Below, piece after piece: positions 1 through 8,930 of a stretch of 31,883 nucleotides of DNA (the stretch's first letter is position 1; each line of letters starts with the position of its first letter). The notes under the pieces were generated by a model that was not told the DNA's origin, searched no databases, and worked only from the letters and a program-made list of their open reading frames with translations. This stretch comes from Candidatus Villigracilis proximus (lineage in GTDB: Bacteria > Chloroflexota > Anaerolineae > Anaerolineales > Villigracilaceae). The stretch is taken from positions 1 through 31,883 of the forward strand of contig JADKBB010000034.1 in the NCBI GenBank assembly GCA_016715195.1. The letters are read 5' to 3'. Both the position numbers and the translations under genes were made by a program.

Positions 1-974
1 CTCAGCGCCGCGCGGACGTCGGCGGGATCCATCGCGTAGGGCGTCCCCTCGCGCGCGAGCTCCACCACGCTCTTCCTGTTCCGGTTGATCGTCTTGCCGA
101 ACTCGCGCTCGTAGGCGGCGATCCGCGCAAACTGCCGCGGGTTCACCTTCCGCAGAGAGGCCCACTGGTTGGCGTTGCCGAAGATGCAGCTCGCGCAGGA
201 GCACCGGCCCCAGCCGAGGCGGTAGCAGGGGTGCGGGTTGATCCGGTGGCGCTCGAGGATCTCCCACACCTCGCGCTCGGGCCACGCATGCACCGGCCTC
301 CAGTGGTCGACGTGGCGCCGCACCTTCCCATCGCGGAGGTCGGAGCGGTGCCGCTCGAAGGGGACGTACTTCGCGCGGGCGGCGCTCTCCTCGGCGCGCT
401 CGCCGGTGATGAAGAGCGTGCGCCGCCCCTCGAACCGGGGCTGATTTCTGAGCGCCGACGCGGCCACATCGACCTTGCAGTAGGCCGAGCACCAGCGGGT
501 GCTCAGCGACGCGCTCTGCTGCGGAAACATGCGCCTGGTGTTGCGTGGCCCGGCGCCGCCCACCTCGCAGGTGTCATCGGGTGACGCTTCGCAGAGCCCC
601 TCCGGCGCCTCGAAGCGGATCGCTGCGGTCGGCGCGTCCTCGCGGAGCATCTCGGCCTCGAAGCCGCCGGCCTTCCAACTGAAGTAGATCGGCACCCCGA
701 ACGCCGCCGCGAGCTTGCGGCAGTAGTCCGGGGTGCAGGGCCAGTCCATGAGCGCCGAGCCCTCGCGGCCATCGATCTCGTGGTGCCAGAGCTCGACACG
801 CCGGAGATCCACGCCTTGCTCGATGCAGGTGAGCAGGCAGGCGATGGAGTCCTTGCCGGCGACCGCCACGATGATCGTCGCGTAGCCGTCGAGGGACTCG
901 GGCTCGGTCGTGGCCTCGGGGTCGAGCTCCAGCGCCGCTTCGAGCTCGGGATCCAGCACGGGCAGGGAGCGCAA
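1..974 (-). CDS. PAPS-reductase-like (adenine nucleotide alpha hydrolase) protein, partial
   Basis: The protein resembles the phosphoadenosine-phosphosulfate reductase/DndC superfamily, ATP-pyrophosphatase-fold enzymes acting in sulfur transfer or nucleotide activation. Near residue 40 there is an atypical PP-loop, VAVAGKDS, where SGGKDS is usual. Later come WCSAYCK, GERAEES, and a Cys cluster in the segment YRLGWGRCSCASCIFG, as in family members that bind a metal or cluster through cysteines. The reading frame is open to the left window edge, so the C-terminus is missing. An in-frame stop at 1011-1013 limits the start; TTG at 974 is the best placed, 4 bases after the upstream cysteine desulfurase stop, and GTG at 959 is the alternative. 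Desulfurase next to PP-loop protein suggests a sulfur-transfer pair (DNA phosphorothioation, tRNA thiolation or similar); the substrate is unknown. Residues 5-18 repeat an acidic motif also seen at the helicase C-terminus. Confidence 0.8.
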   Translation of the reverse strand, partial: MRSLPVLDPELEAALELDPEATTEPESLDGYATIIVAVAGKDSIACLLTCIEQGVDLRRVELWHHEIDGREGSALMDWPCTPDYCRKLAAAFGVPIYFSWKAGGFEAEMLREDAPTAAIRFEAPEGLCEASPDDTCEVGGAGPRNTRRMFPQQSASLSTRWCSAYCKVDVAASALRNQPRFEGRRTLFITGERAEESAARAKYVPFERHRSDLRDGKVRRHVDHWRPVHAWPEREVWEILERHRINPHPCYRLGWGRCSCASCIFGNANQWASLRKVNPRQFARIAAYEREFGKTINRNRKSVVELAREGTPYAMDPADVRAAL

Positions 975-978
975 GGGC

Positions 979-2538
979 TCACGCTCCGCTCGCGGCCACG
1001 CGGTACACGCTCAGGCCCACCGGCGCGTTCCAGTGCTTCTCCAGCCGCGCGGCGTAGGTCACGCCGCCAACCCCGAACGGGATCACCGTGCCGAGGTCTC
1101 GATGCTTCGGGCTCACCCAGCCCCAGAGCACGCGCGTCGCGAGCCCGACCTCCGAGGTGACGGTCGCGAGGCGCTCGAGGCCGGCGGGGGCGCGATCGAG
1201 CCGCTCGGGGCGGTAGTCGATGTCCACCGGCACGCGGCGCGGCTGCCCATCGACCCCCTCGAAGCGCATCTCCAAGCCTCCGTCCTCGGGGAGTCGCACG
1301 ACACGCGCGGCCCGCGGCACGGCGTCGTACTGGATGGTCCACGTGAAGCGCTCGACGACGTCCTCGTTCTCGTCGGCAGGCGCGCCGGCGACGTGCAGCA
1401 CCGGCGCGCGCACCGCGTCCAGGATCTCGGCGGCCGCCGTCTCGATGTCCTCCAGCGTCGTCCCGCGCCCGAGCCCGATGCGGATCGCGGACCACACTTG
1501 TTCTTCCGAGTGCCCGAGGGCGAGCAGGACATGCGACGGGGTGAGCCCGCGGGAGCACGCCGAGCCGGTCGAGACGCAGACGCCGCGCGCGTCGAGCTCG
1601 GCGACGAGCTCGCGACCGTCGACCCCATCGAGGCAGATCGAGAGGTTGCCGGGCAGCCGGTGCTCGATCGAGCCGTTGACGTGGAGGCGATCGCCCAGCT
1701 CGTCGGCGAGGAGCGCCAGGAGGTGATCGCGTAGCTCGCCCACGCGCGCGGCCTCGGAGTCCATCTCGCCGGCGGCGAGCTCTGCGGCCACACCGAAGCC
1801 GACGATCCCCGCCACATTGAGCGTCCCCGGCCGAAGCCCACGCTCCTGCCCGCCGCCGAGCATGCTCGGGCACAGGCTCACTTCGCGGCGCACGTAGAGG
1901 GCGCCCACGCCCTTCGGCCCGTACATCTTGTGCGCGGAGATCGAGGCCAGATCGACGCACATCGCGATCACGTCGAAGGGGATCTTGCCGACCGCCTGCG
2001 TCGCGTCGCAGTGGAAGAGGGCGCCGAGCTCGCGGCAGACGCGCCCGATCTCGGCGATCGGCTGCACCGTGCCGATCTCGTTGTTCGCGGCCATCACCGA
2101 CACCAGCGTCGGCTCGCCCGCGCGGATGCACTTCGCGAGGCGCGTGACGTCGACCAGGCCGTCGTGGTCGACGGGCAGGACGGTCACGCGGAAGCCCTCG
2201 CCGCGGAGCTGCTCGGCGACCTTGAGCACGGCGTTGTGCTCGATGGCGGTGGTGATGAGGTGGCCGCCACGCTGGCGCGACCAGGTGAGCACGCCGCGGA
2301 GCGCGAGGTTGTCGCTCTCCGTCGCGCCCGAGGTGAACAGGATCTCCTCGGCCTCCTCGGCGCCGATCGCGGTCGCGATCGCCGCGCGGGCGCGCTCCAC
2401 CGCGTCGCTCGCGTCGCGACCATGCGCGTGCACGGAGCCCGGGTTGCCGAACATCTCCGTGAAGTACGGGAGCATGGCGTCGAGCACCCGCGGGTCCACG
2501 GGGGTGGTGGCGTGGTGATCGAGGTAGATGCGTGTCAT
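979..2538 (-). CDS. Cysteine desulfurase (IscS/NifS/DndA family) with C-terminal extension
   Basis: A PLP-dependent enzyme that should take sulfur from cysteine as an enzyme-bound persulfide and give alanine. Residues 1-380 match the family throughout: start YLDHHATTPVDPRV, TSGATESDNLAL near 69-80, IEHNAVLK near 99-106, ANNEIGTVQP near 151-160, the PLP lysine in SAHKMYGPKG (Lys204), and the catalytic loop cysteine in STGSACSRG (Cys328). Usual family members have about 380-400 residues; this one has 519. The extra ~140 residues contain no motif I recognise and have a beta-rich look (FTWTIQYDAVP, LATRVLWGWVSP). The ATG overlaps the upstream stop as ATGA, indicating translational coupling. The PAPS-reductase-like gene follows by 4 bases, so the two probably act together. 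Identity of the desulfurase domain is near certain; partner and role of the extension are not. Confidence 0.93.
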   Translation of the reverse strand: MTRIYLDHHATTPVDPRVLDAMLPYFTEMFGNPGSVHAHGRDASDAVERARAAIATAIGAEEAEEILFTSGATESDNLALRGVLTWSRQRGGHLITTAIEHNAVLKVAEQLRGEGFRVTVLPVDHDGLVDVTRLAKCIRAGEPTLVSVMAANNEIGTVQPIAEIGRVCRELGALFHCDATQAVGKIPFDVIAMCVDLASISAHKMYGPKGVGALYVRREVSLCPSMLGGGQERGLRPGTLNVAGIVGFGVAAELAAGEMDSEAARVGELRDHLLALLADELGDRLHVNGSIEHRLPGNLSICLDGVDGRELVAELDARGVCVSTGSACSRGLTPSHVLLALGHSEEQVWSAIRIGLGRGTTLEDIETAAAEILDAVRAPVLHVAGAPADENEDVVERFTWTIQYDAVPRAARVVRLPEDGGLEMRFEGVDGQPRRVPVDIDYRPERLDRAPAGLERLATVTSEVGLATRVLWGWVSPKHRDLGTVIPFGVGGVTYAARLEKHWNAPVGLSVYRVAASGA

Positions 2539-3935
2539 TGCGGCGCGCCTCCATCGGAGCCGCGCCGGAGCGCGCTCCACAGCCCTACCGGCGGGAACAG
2601 CACCTTCGCGAAGGTCGTCACGATCCGCATCCCGCCCGCGGTGTCGTGAGCCTCGGGCGCCGGCTTGGGCGGCGTCTCGTCCTGGTGGCCGAGCAGCGCG
2701 TCGAGCTTCGCCTGGCCCTGGTCGTAGTACGGCTCGATGGTGTGCGACCAGTTGGTCGCCATCTGCGTGATCGTCTCCGCGAGGCCGTCCACGCAGTAGA
2801 GGTTCTGATCCACGATGATGTTCCAGCGGACGAAGTCGCGAGAGAGATACCCACGCTTGAAGGCCGCCGCGAGCAGGTCCATGTAGAGGATCCAGAGCCC
2901 GGTGCCGCCGTCGTCCTTGCGATGCAGGGACTCGATCCCCCGCCGGAGCCCGCGAAATCGCCGCCGCCAGGCGCGCGGAAGCCCGCGCTTCGTGCGCTGC
3001 GGGTCGTTCTTGGCGGCGTCCTCGGCTCCCCAGTCCTCGGTCCCGCGGTGCCACGCCTTCGCGTACGCCTCGTAGTAGTCGCGTACGTGGCGACGATAGA
3101 TGACCTTCATGGCTCCCGGGAACTTCCGCATATCGGGCAACCCACCGAGCTCCGGGCTCAAGACGAGCTTGCCGAGATCCGCGCTGTACTTCGTGTCAGA
3201 CTCTTCGAGGTGCTTGCCGTCTACGCGGGGCTTGAACCGATCGACGAGACCAAGCGCATAGGGAGGGTGAAGGGCATTGAGGCCCGGCGGTTTCCCCGTC
3301 CCCCAGTCCGCTTCGCTCAGGTCGTCCTCGTCGATCAGCGTCCCCTCGGTGACGAGCATGAGCGCCATGCCGAGCAGCGATCGATACTTGCGGTCACTTG
3401 GACTGATGAGAAGGCTGTAGACCGGGTATCCGGTGCCGAGCACCGCGTCGCGCTCCTCTTCCCGTGCGATCCCGCGACCCCTGGCGTCGACGATGCGCGC
3501 GAAGTAGTCGGCCGGCACGAACGGCTGGCCGCCTCCCCCACCCAGCATGCTGCCGGTCGGCACGGCCGCGTAGAGGCGCTGCCATTCCTGGCAGCGCTGC
3601 GCGGGAGTCTTGGTCTGAGCCAGGCTGATGGTCATCACCTTCAGGACGACGGCCACGAGCTGCCCCACGATGGGCACGGCCTGCATCAGCCCGCCGACGA
3701 TCTCCGCGACGTCGGTGCTCACGGACGCGATGTCGCCCGCGAGGGTCGCGACGGCATCGATCCCCGCCTCGGTCAGTCCCTTGCCGAACCCGAGCGCTTG
3801 CCCGAGCCCATGATCCAGCGCTGTCGCGAGCGCGAGCGCCGGCTTGGAGAGGTCGTCTTTGAGCGCGGGATCAGCGAGGACCGTCAATCCGGAGACGGCG
3901 CCGAACGCGGTCGTGGTTTCGAGGTCCGTGGCCAT
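2535..3935 (-). CDS. Unknown protein with hydrophobic N-terminal region
   Basis: I do not recognise this 466-residue protein. Residues 1-105 are Ala/Gly/Val-rich and amphipathic to hydrophobic (DIASVSTDVAEIVGGLMQ, then VPIVGQLVAVVLKVMTI), which could form membrane-inserting helices. A Gly-rich hinge (GSMLGGGGGQPFVPADYF) leads into a soluble region with many aromatic and charged residues and a basic stretch near residue 320 (RAWRRRFRGLRRG). Start options are GTG at 3941, which gives a GTGA overlap with the upstream stop, or ATG at 3935; I chose ATG. Its stop overlaps the desulfurase start by four bases, so the two are translated together. The architecture would fit a membrane-active or pore-like protein of the operon, but that is a guess. 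Confidence 0.7.
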   Translation of the reverse strand: MATDLETTTAFGAVSGLTVLADPALKDDLSKPALALATALDHGLGQALGFGKGLTEAGIDAVATLAGDIASVSTDVAEIVGGLMQAVPIVGQLVAVVLKVMTISLAQTKTPAQRCQEWQRLYAAVPTGSMLGGGGGQPFVPADYFARIVDARGRGIAREEERDAVLGTGYPVYSLLISPSDRKYRSLLGMALMLVTEGTLIDEDDLSEADWGTGKPPGLNALHPPYALGLVDRFKPRVDGKHLEESDTKYSADLGKLVLSPELGGLPDMRKFPGAMKVIYRRHVRDYYEAYAKAWHRGTEDWGAEDAAKNDPQRTKRGLPRAWRRRFRGLRRGIESLHRKDDGGTGLWILYMDLLAAAFKRGYLSRDFVRWNIIVDQNLYCVDGLAETITQMATNWSHTIEPYYDQGQAKLDALLGHQDETPPKPAPEAHDTAGGMRIVTTFAKVLFPPVGLWSALRRGSDGGAPQ

Positions 3936-3937
3936 GA

Positions 3938-4262
3938 TCACTCGGGCTTCGGGTCATCGTGTTGTTGGCGCGGCTGGCCGAAGCCCTGCGCCGCCGCGAC
4001 GGGCACCGTGATCAGCGGCGCCGCGCCGCCGAGGAAGCCCCACACCACGGCGGACCACACCGAGCCGTGGTTGCGGCGCGCGCCGTGGTACGCGCCGGCC
4101 GCCGTGCCCGCGAGGCTCAGCAGGCCGTACACGGTGGCCACGAGGCCGCTCGGCCAGGAGGACGCCTCGCTCGCCGGAGCCTGCCGCAGGAGGAGGAGCC
4201 GCTGCCGGAGCGGGCGGCGCGCCTTGCACGCGGAGGCATTCGGGCAACTGGTAAGGCTTCAT
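3938..4262 (-). CDS. Small membrane protein, paralogue of the next gene upstream, apparently frame-shifted
   Basis: Two overlapping frames together look like one protein. The first starts at ATG 4262 (ATGA overlap with the upstream stop) and reads MKPYQLPECLRVQGAPPAP. The second, open from 4261 and ending at 3938, carries the hydrophobic part GLLSLAGTAAGAYHG and SAVVWGFLGGAAPLITVP. Both parts align by eye with the neighbouring 192-residue protein: MKPYVLPPALRQQDAPPAR and SAITWGLLGGLAPTPLAVL. The join requires a one-base shift somewhere in 4170-4225, within Pro/Ala codons. Either an indel (real or technical) broke the gene, or translation starts internally at GTG 4141 to give a 67-residue membrane protein. 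Unlike its relative it lacks the C-terminal SH3-like domain. Function unknown. Confidence 0.6.
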
Positions 4263-4837
4263 CGGAAGAGGTCTCCGTGCATCCACCCGGTGATGGAGTC
4301 GTCGAGGGTGCGGACCTGGTGCCAGGTCTTGAGCGCGAGGCTCCCCGGCTCCGGCGCGACGGTGCTTTCGAGCACCTCCACGACGGAGCCCTCCGGGAGC
4401 CCGGTCTGGATCGGGCCCCATGGCCACGCGCGCACGTTCGCGTTCATGCTGTCGTCGTTCTTGCCCTCGCGGAGCAGCCTGGCCTTGGTCCACTCGGGCA
4501 GCGCCACGACGAGCTGCTTGCCGGCGTTCTCGGTGGTGGCCTCGTGGGCGAGCCCGACATCGGGCCGAGGGGTCTGCTGCGCCAGCAGGTACGCGCCGCC
4601 GAGCACGGCGAGCGGCGTGGGCGCGAGCCCGCCGAGCAGGCCCCAGGTGATCGCCGACGCACTGGACGCGCCGGAGCGCTTGGCCCCGAACGCGAAGAGC
4701 CCTCCCAGCGCGGTGCTCGCGATGGCGCTCGCGGCCACCCACACGCCGAGGAGCGAGGCGGCCGGCGCGGCGATGGTGGTGCGCGCAGGCGGAGCGTCTT
4801 GCTGGCGCAGCGCCGGCGGCAGCACGTAGGGCTTCAT
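4259..4837 (-). CDS. Membrane protein with C-terminal SH3-like domain
   Basis: A 192-residue protein with a short Pro/Ala-rich cytoplasmic start, two hydrophobic segments (about residues 26-48 and 60-88, the second containing AITWGLLGGLAPTPLAVLGG), then a C-terminal domain. The end of that domain (GLPEGSVVEVLESTVAP followed by WHQVRTLDDSITGWMHGDLF) resembles a bacterial SH3 (SH3b) fold, often a peptidoglycan or peptide binder. The domain would then sit in the periplasm if the helices span the inner membrane. The start ATG overlaps the upstream stop at 4834-4837, and its own stop overlaps the next start. It is a paralogue of the shorter downstream gene. The SH3-like call is by pattern only. 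Confidence 0.75.
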   Translation of the reverse strand: MKPYVLPPALRQQDAPPARTTIAAPAASLLGVWVAASAIASTALGGLFAFGAKRSGASSASAITWGLLGGLAPTPLAVLGGAYLLAQQTPRPDVGLAHEATTENAGKQLVVALPEWTKARLLREGKNDDSMNANVRAWPWGPIQTGLPEGSVVEVLESTVAPEPGSLALKTWHQVRTLDDSITGWMHGDLFR

Positions 4838-5127
4838 CGCGGGTTGCCCTTCGTCCGCGAGAGCGCGTCGCGCAGCCGCTCGGCGGCGCTCAACGCTCCG
4901 CGCTCGGCCTCGCCGCCGCTCGCGAGGTTGACCGCATGCCAGAGCTGCCGCAGCGGCTCCGCTCTCGGATCGCGCAGGAGCTGATCGGCCTCCGCCACGG
5001 TGCGGCCGACCGCCTGGCCGGCGATCTCGACGGCGCCGCGGGTGTAGTGGCCGGCGACACGGCGAGCCGCGCTCTTGAGGGCGTTGAGCAGCTCCTCGGC
5101 GTTCTTGTCTTGGTCCTCGCGGCTCAT
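4834..5127 (-). CDS. Small alpha-helical protein of unknown function
   Basis: A 97-residue, highly charged protein predicted to be mostly helical (NAEELLNALKSAARRVAGHY, then GQAVGRTVAEADQLLRD). It has no cysteines and no membrane segment, and I see no family motif. It is tightly packed: the ATG overlaps the end of the basic histone-like gene (5124-5127) and the stop overlaps the start of the SH3-containing membrane protein. Codon use has the strong G/C third-position bias of its neighbours, which supports it as real. It may be a small partner or adaptor protein. Confidence 0.7.
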   Translation of the reverse strand: MSREDQDKNAEELLNALKSAARRVAGHYTRGAVEIAGQAVGRTVAEADQLLRDPRAEPLRQLWHAVNLASGGEAERGALSAAERLRDALSRTKGNPR

Positions 5128-6290
5128 GACGCCCTCGCGCTCGCGACGGTCCGCGGCCCGAAGAGGAGCTGCTCGGCGGTGGGGATCACGCCCGGCGCGG
5201 GGGCCACTTCGAGCGGCCCCGTCGCGGCCAGGTCGGCGCGCAGCTTGTCGATCTGTCCTCCGTACGTCTCACGCAGGGCGCGCGCGCTTCGGCGGCAGTG
5301 GTCGCGCGCCGTGCTCAGGTTGGCCATCGCCTTCTGCACGGTCTCGGGCGAGCGCGCCGCGGCCAGCGCTGCGCGGGCCGCGATGACCCGCGGGTCCTGC
5401 TCAGCGTCTTCGAGGATCTGCCGCTCACGCTCGCTGATCTGCTCGGCCATCACGGCCTTGACGTGGGCCTTGGCTTCGCGGACCGGGACGCTCTTCTCCG
5501 CCGCGGCGATGGCGTCCCTCGCGACCGTGTAGCCGGCGAACGATTCGAGCGCGCTTTGCAGCTCGTTGCGCGCGCGCCGGACCTCCGGCGACACCAACGC
5601 GACCGCGCGCGCCGTGGCGAGCACGGCGGCAGCATCCTCCATGAGGTGGGCGCGCTCCCCGGGGCACGACACGCGGAGCTCGGCGAGCTTGGTGACGAGC
5701 TGGGCCTGCAGCTCCTTGATCATCGCTTCGGTGACGCCGGACGCCTTGGACTTCCCCTTCGCCCTCTTGGCCTTCGCCGACTTGGGCTTCTCGCTCTTCG
5801 GCGCGGGCTTCGCCTTCTTGGCCGACTTGGGCTCGCTCTTCGGCGCGGGCTTCGCCTCGCTCTTCGGTGCGGGCTTCGCCTCGCTCTTCGGTGCGGCCTT
5901 GGGCTTCGCCTTCTTGGCCTTGCCCGACTTGGGCTTCTCGCTCTTCGGTGCGGCCTTGGGTTTCGGCTCGCTCTTCGGTGCGGCCTTGGGCTTCGCCTTC
6001 GCCTTGGGTTTCGGCTCGCTGGGCGGCGCTTCGGCCTTCGCCGGGGCCGGAGGCTTCGCTTCCGCCTTGGGCTTCGCCCCGCTCTGCGGCGTGCTCGGGC
6101 TCTCGTCCTTCGCCACCGGGAACTTCTTCGCCCACTTGTCGGCGATGCTCTTGATCTCGCGGCGTGCCTTCGCGTCGCCGGCCTTGCCGAGGTTGAGACG
6201 CTCGACGCCGATCTCCTTGGCAGCAGCCTTGATGGCGTCGTTCGAGAGACCATCGAGCGCGATCCAACCCTTCCAATTCATCTTTGCCAT
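5124..6290 (-). CDS. Histone-H1-like Lys/Ala/Pro-rich protein with helical C-terminus
   Basis: A 388-residue protein in three parts. Residues 1-62 form a small charged domain (NWKGWIALDGLSNDAIKAAA). Residues about 63-185 are a low-complexity tract of Lys, Ala, Pro, Ser and Glu with six copies of APKSE and runs such as KAKPKAAPKSE, like eukaryotic H1 tails and bacterial histone-like tails that bind DNA without sequence specificity. Residues about 190-388 are Ala/Glu/Arg-rich and probably coiled coil (RERQILEDAEQDPRVIAARA). The start has a good ribosome site (GGAGGGAAC before ATG) and lies 12 bases after the giant helicase gene. DNA compaction or bridging next to a helicase/methyltransferase is the simplest role. 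The family match is compositional, not homology. Confidence 0.72.
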   Translation of the reverse strand: MAKMNWKGWIALDGLSNDAIKAAAKEIGVERLNLGKAGDAKARREIKSIADKWAKKFPVAKDESPSTPQSGAKPKAEAKPPAPAKAEAPPSEPKPKAKAKPKAAPKSEPKPKAAPKSEKPKSGKAKKAKPKAAPKSEAKPAPKSEAKPAPKSEPKSAKKAKPAPKSEKPKSAKAKRAKGKSKASGVTEAMIKELQAQLVTKLAELRVSCPGERAHLMEDAAAVLATARAVALVSPEVRRARNELQSALESFAGYTVARDAIAAAEKSVPVREAKAHVKAVMAEQISERERQILEDAEQDPRVIAARAALAAARSPETVQKAMANLSTARDHCRRSARALRETYGGQIDKLRADLAATGPLEVAPAPGVIPTAEQLLFGPRTVASARAS

Positions 6291-6302
6291 GTTCCCTCCA
6301 GG

Positions 6303-8930
6303 TCACACCGCAGCGTCCAGCTCGAGCGCGTCTTCGAGCTCGGGGTCGAGCTCGATGGCAGCCATCAGCTCGTCATCGCCATCGAGCTCGATCGCACCTT
6401 CGAGCTCAGGGTCGAGTTCGAGCGCGGCAAGCAACTCGTCTTCGTCGTCCGTGGCTGCGCGGCGCGGGGCTGACGCCGGTGCACGCGCCGAGCGCGCGGC
6501 CTGCTCGAACAGGCGGAGCTGCTCCGCGGGCGGGATGTTGCTCGGCACGCGCGCCCATCGCGCGAGCACCGTGACGAAGTCCTCCTCCCATTCGGTGTCG
6601 TTCCAGTAGGCGATCGCGCGGGGGTCGCGCAGCGCGGCCCGCGCCAGGAACGCTTCGCCGAGCTCCTTGGTGTGCTGAGCCTCCAGGTCGGCGCGACGGT
6701 CCGCGCGGGCGCGGCGGATCTTGTTCACCAGCTCGCGGATCGTCTCTGCGAGGGCCTCCCGCATCTCTCGCTTGTCCCGTGCGAGCTTGTCGGCGCGGGC
6801 CTTGGCCTCACTGCTGCGAAGTCCTTCGAGGTGGCGCTCGATGCGGGCTGCCCGAGAGGGGGTCGTCGTGGAGAACGGCGCGCGGCGGGAGGACGCGGGC
6901 ACCCGAGAGGCGGGCGCCCCCCTTCGGCTCGACGCCGGACGCTGGGAGGCCGAGGGAGCCGGCACCGCGCGGGAGTCCTTCCCCCCAGCGCCAAGAGCAG
7001 CTTGGTAGGCCGCCACGGCGCGCGGATCGTCGCTCATCGGCTTGCCGAGCTGATCGAGCACGCGGTCGTGCGCTTGAAGCGCCGCATCCGCGAGGTCGCT
7101 GGTGATCTCGCCGCGATCCGTGCGCTCCACCATGTCGGCGATCACGTCCGCCCGGCTGGTGAGCACGCGCTCGAAGCGATGGTTGCCCGACTCGTACCTG
7201 CCTACTTGATGGGCCAGGTTGCCGGGCGGAAGGGCCACGAGGCGACGAGCCGGGTCCGACTCATCCAGCGACAGGGTCCACGGGTAGTCGTAGTCGCGCG
7301 CTGCCCGCGTGCGACCGAACACGTACTCCGCGGTGACATCGCGTTCGCGCACGCCGGGGACGTCGCGCAGCATGCGGCGCATCTCCTCGGTGGCGGTTCC
7401 CCACGTCGGCTTCGTCGCGTAGAGCCCCTCCCGGTCCGGAGCGGTGGCATAGACCCCCTGCTCTTGCAGCAGCACCAGCGCTTCGCGGCTCAGCTTGGGG
7501 CGCGCCACCCGCATGTTCGGCAGCAGGAACCGAACGAGCCGGAGGGAGCCCACTGACGGATCGCCAGCTCGTGAGCCGGGGCCGACGTGAACCGAGGAGA
7601 CGCTTTCCGGGGCGCGCGTGGACACTGCGGGACGCGCAGACGCGGGCGTCGTGGGTGCCACAGGACGCGCGGAAGCAGGCACCACGGCACGCGCGGAAGC
7701 GGGCGCCGGAGCGCGCCCCATACGCTGGCGCAGCGCGATCAGCGACCGCACCTTCGGCGTGGCCAGGCCCTTCGTGATGATGCCTTCGTCGAGCCCCTCG
7801 AACGCCGCCGCCACACGCCGCAGCACGACGTCGTCGATCGGTCGCAGAGCGTTCGCCTCGATGGCGCGCATGGCCACGAGCACGCGGTTGCTCTTGGTCC
7901 TCTCGAACTCGGCGAGAGCGACGTCGAGCTCGCCCAGCGCCTCCGCGAACTCCGCCTCCACGAACAGGTCGCGCGGCACGGCGCGCCCCCACCACCAGAG
8001 GCCGATGTCGCCGATCTCCGAGCGCATCGGCGAGCCCTTGAGCTTGTCGCCGGCGATGGCGCGCTTGAGGTACTCGGCCCACCCCGCGGCGGTGGGAGGG
8101 AAGACGTGATCCGGCATCTTCCCCTCGCGCCGGCGGTAGCCGAAGCCGATCACGTTGCCGAAGAGCACCGGCACGGGGATCGTCTCGGCGAAGTCCGCCA
8201 TGCGGCGGAGCAACATCTCGCTCGACCGATCCCACCACTTCTGCACGAACGCGTCGGGAGCCAGAGACCACCCGAGCTCCTTCCAGCCGTCGCGGCTGTA
8301 GAGCGCTTGGAGCTTCTTGCGCAGAGACTCCGCGACCTCGGATTCCTCCGCCGGCCAAGCCACGTTGGCGTGCTCGGGACGCAGGTTGAACTTGAGCACC
8401 TCCTCGGGCGGGATGGACTTCCAGCTCGCCGAGCCGCGGGCGCGGGCGCCGATGTGCGTCCCGTCGCTCTTGCCGAACTCGACGTGGCGAATGCGGTCCG
8501 GGTCGAGCGCGTCGGGGAAGGAGACGCGAAGCGTCTCGTACGCGGGCGACTGCCCGCCCGTGGGCACCAGCATCGAGTGCTCGCGCGCGGCCTGCGCCCA
8601 GCCCGCCCAGGGCCACGCCTGCTTGTTCACGTCGTCGAGCTGACGGAGGAGCTTCTCCGCGTCGGCTTCGAGCGACATGCGGCGCAGCGGATCGACCGTC
8701 TCGCGCGCCAGCGTGAACCGACCAGCGGCCGCGCGCAGGGTCGCGCTCGCCGCCTTGGCGATCTTGGTCGAGGCTTCGACGCGACGCCGCTCGCGCTGCG
8801 CCGCCTGCATCCTCCGGGCGTACTCCGGGTCACGGCTCAGCTCGATCAGCAGGTCCTCGATGCTGATGAGCTCCTGGGCCCGCGGGGTTGTTGGTCGCGC
8901 GCGGTGCCCGCGATGAGCGCGTCCATCCAC
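6303..8930 (-). other. C-terminal accessory tail of the giant fusion
   Basis: This uninterrupted frame holds the post-helicase region: AQELISIEDLLIELSRDPEY, which normally follows motif VI in such proteins, then a helical region, an Ala/Pro/Ser linker (ASARAVVPASARPVAP), a second conserved-looking region (LPNMRVARPKLSREALVLLQ), a second linker, and a Glu/Arg-rich coiled coil. It ends in an acidic repeat (LDPELEGAIELDGDDE, then IELDPELEDALELD). An annotator using only this frame could place a GTG start at 8930, but no ribosome site supports that and the upstream frames clearly encode the preceding part. It is best read as part of the larger gene. Confidence 0.75.

Noticed and set aside
1..2538. 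A dnd DNA phosphorothioation operon
   Set aside because: Only DndA- and DndC-like activities are suggested; no DndB, DndD or DndE is visible, and the PP-loop motif is atypical.
2532..4829. 765-residue plus-strand open frame, and similar long plus-strand frames over 9380-10798 and 10804-12930
   Set aside because: They are antisense to genes with recognised motifs and ATGA overlaps; long stop-free antisense frames are expected in GC-rich DNA.
5750..6060. Non-coding minisatellite
   Set aside because: The repeats stay in one reading frame as a Lys/Ala/Pro-rich tail, so they are coding.
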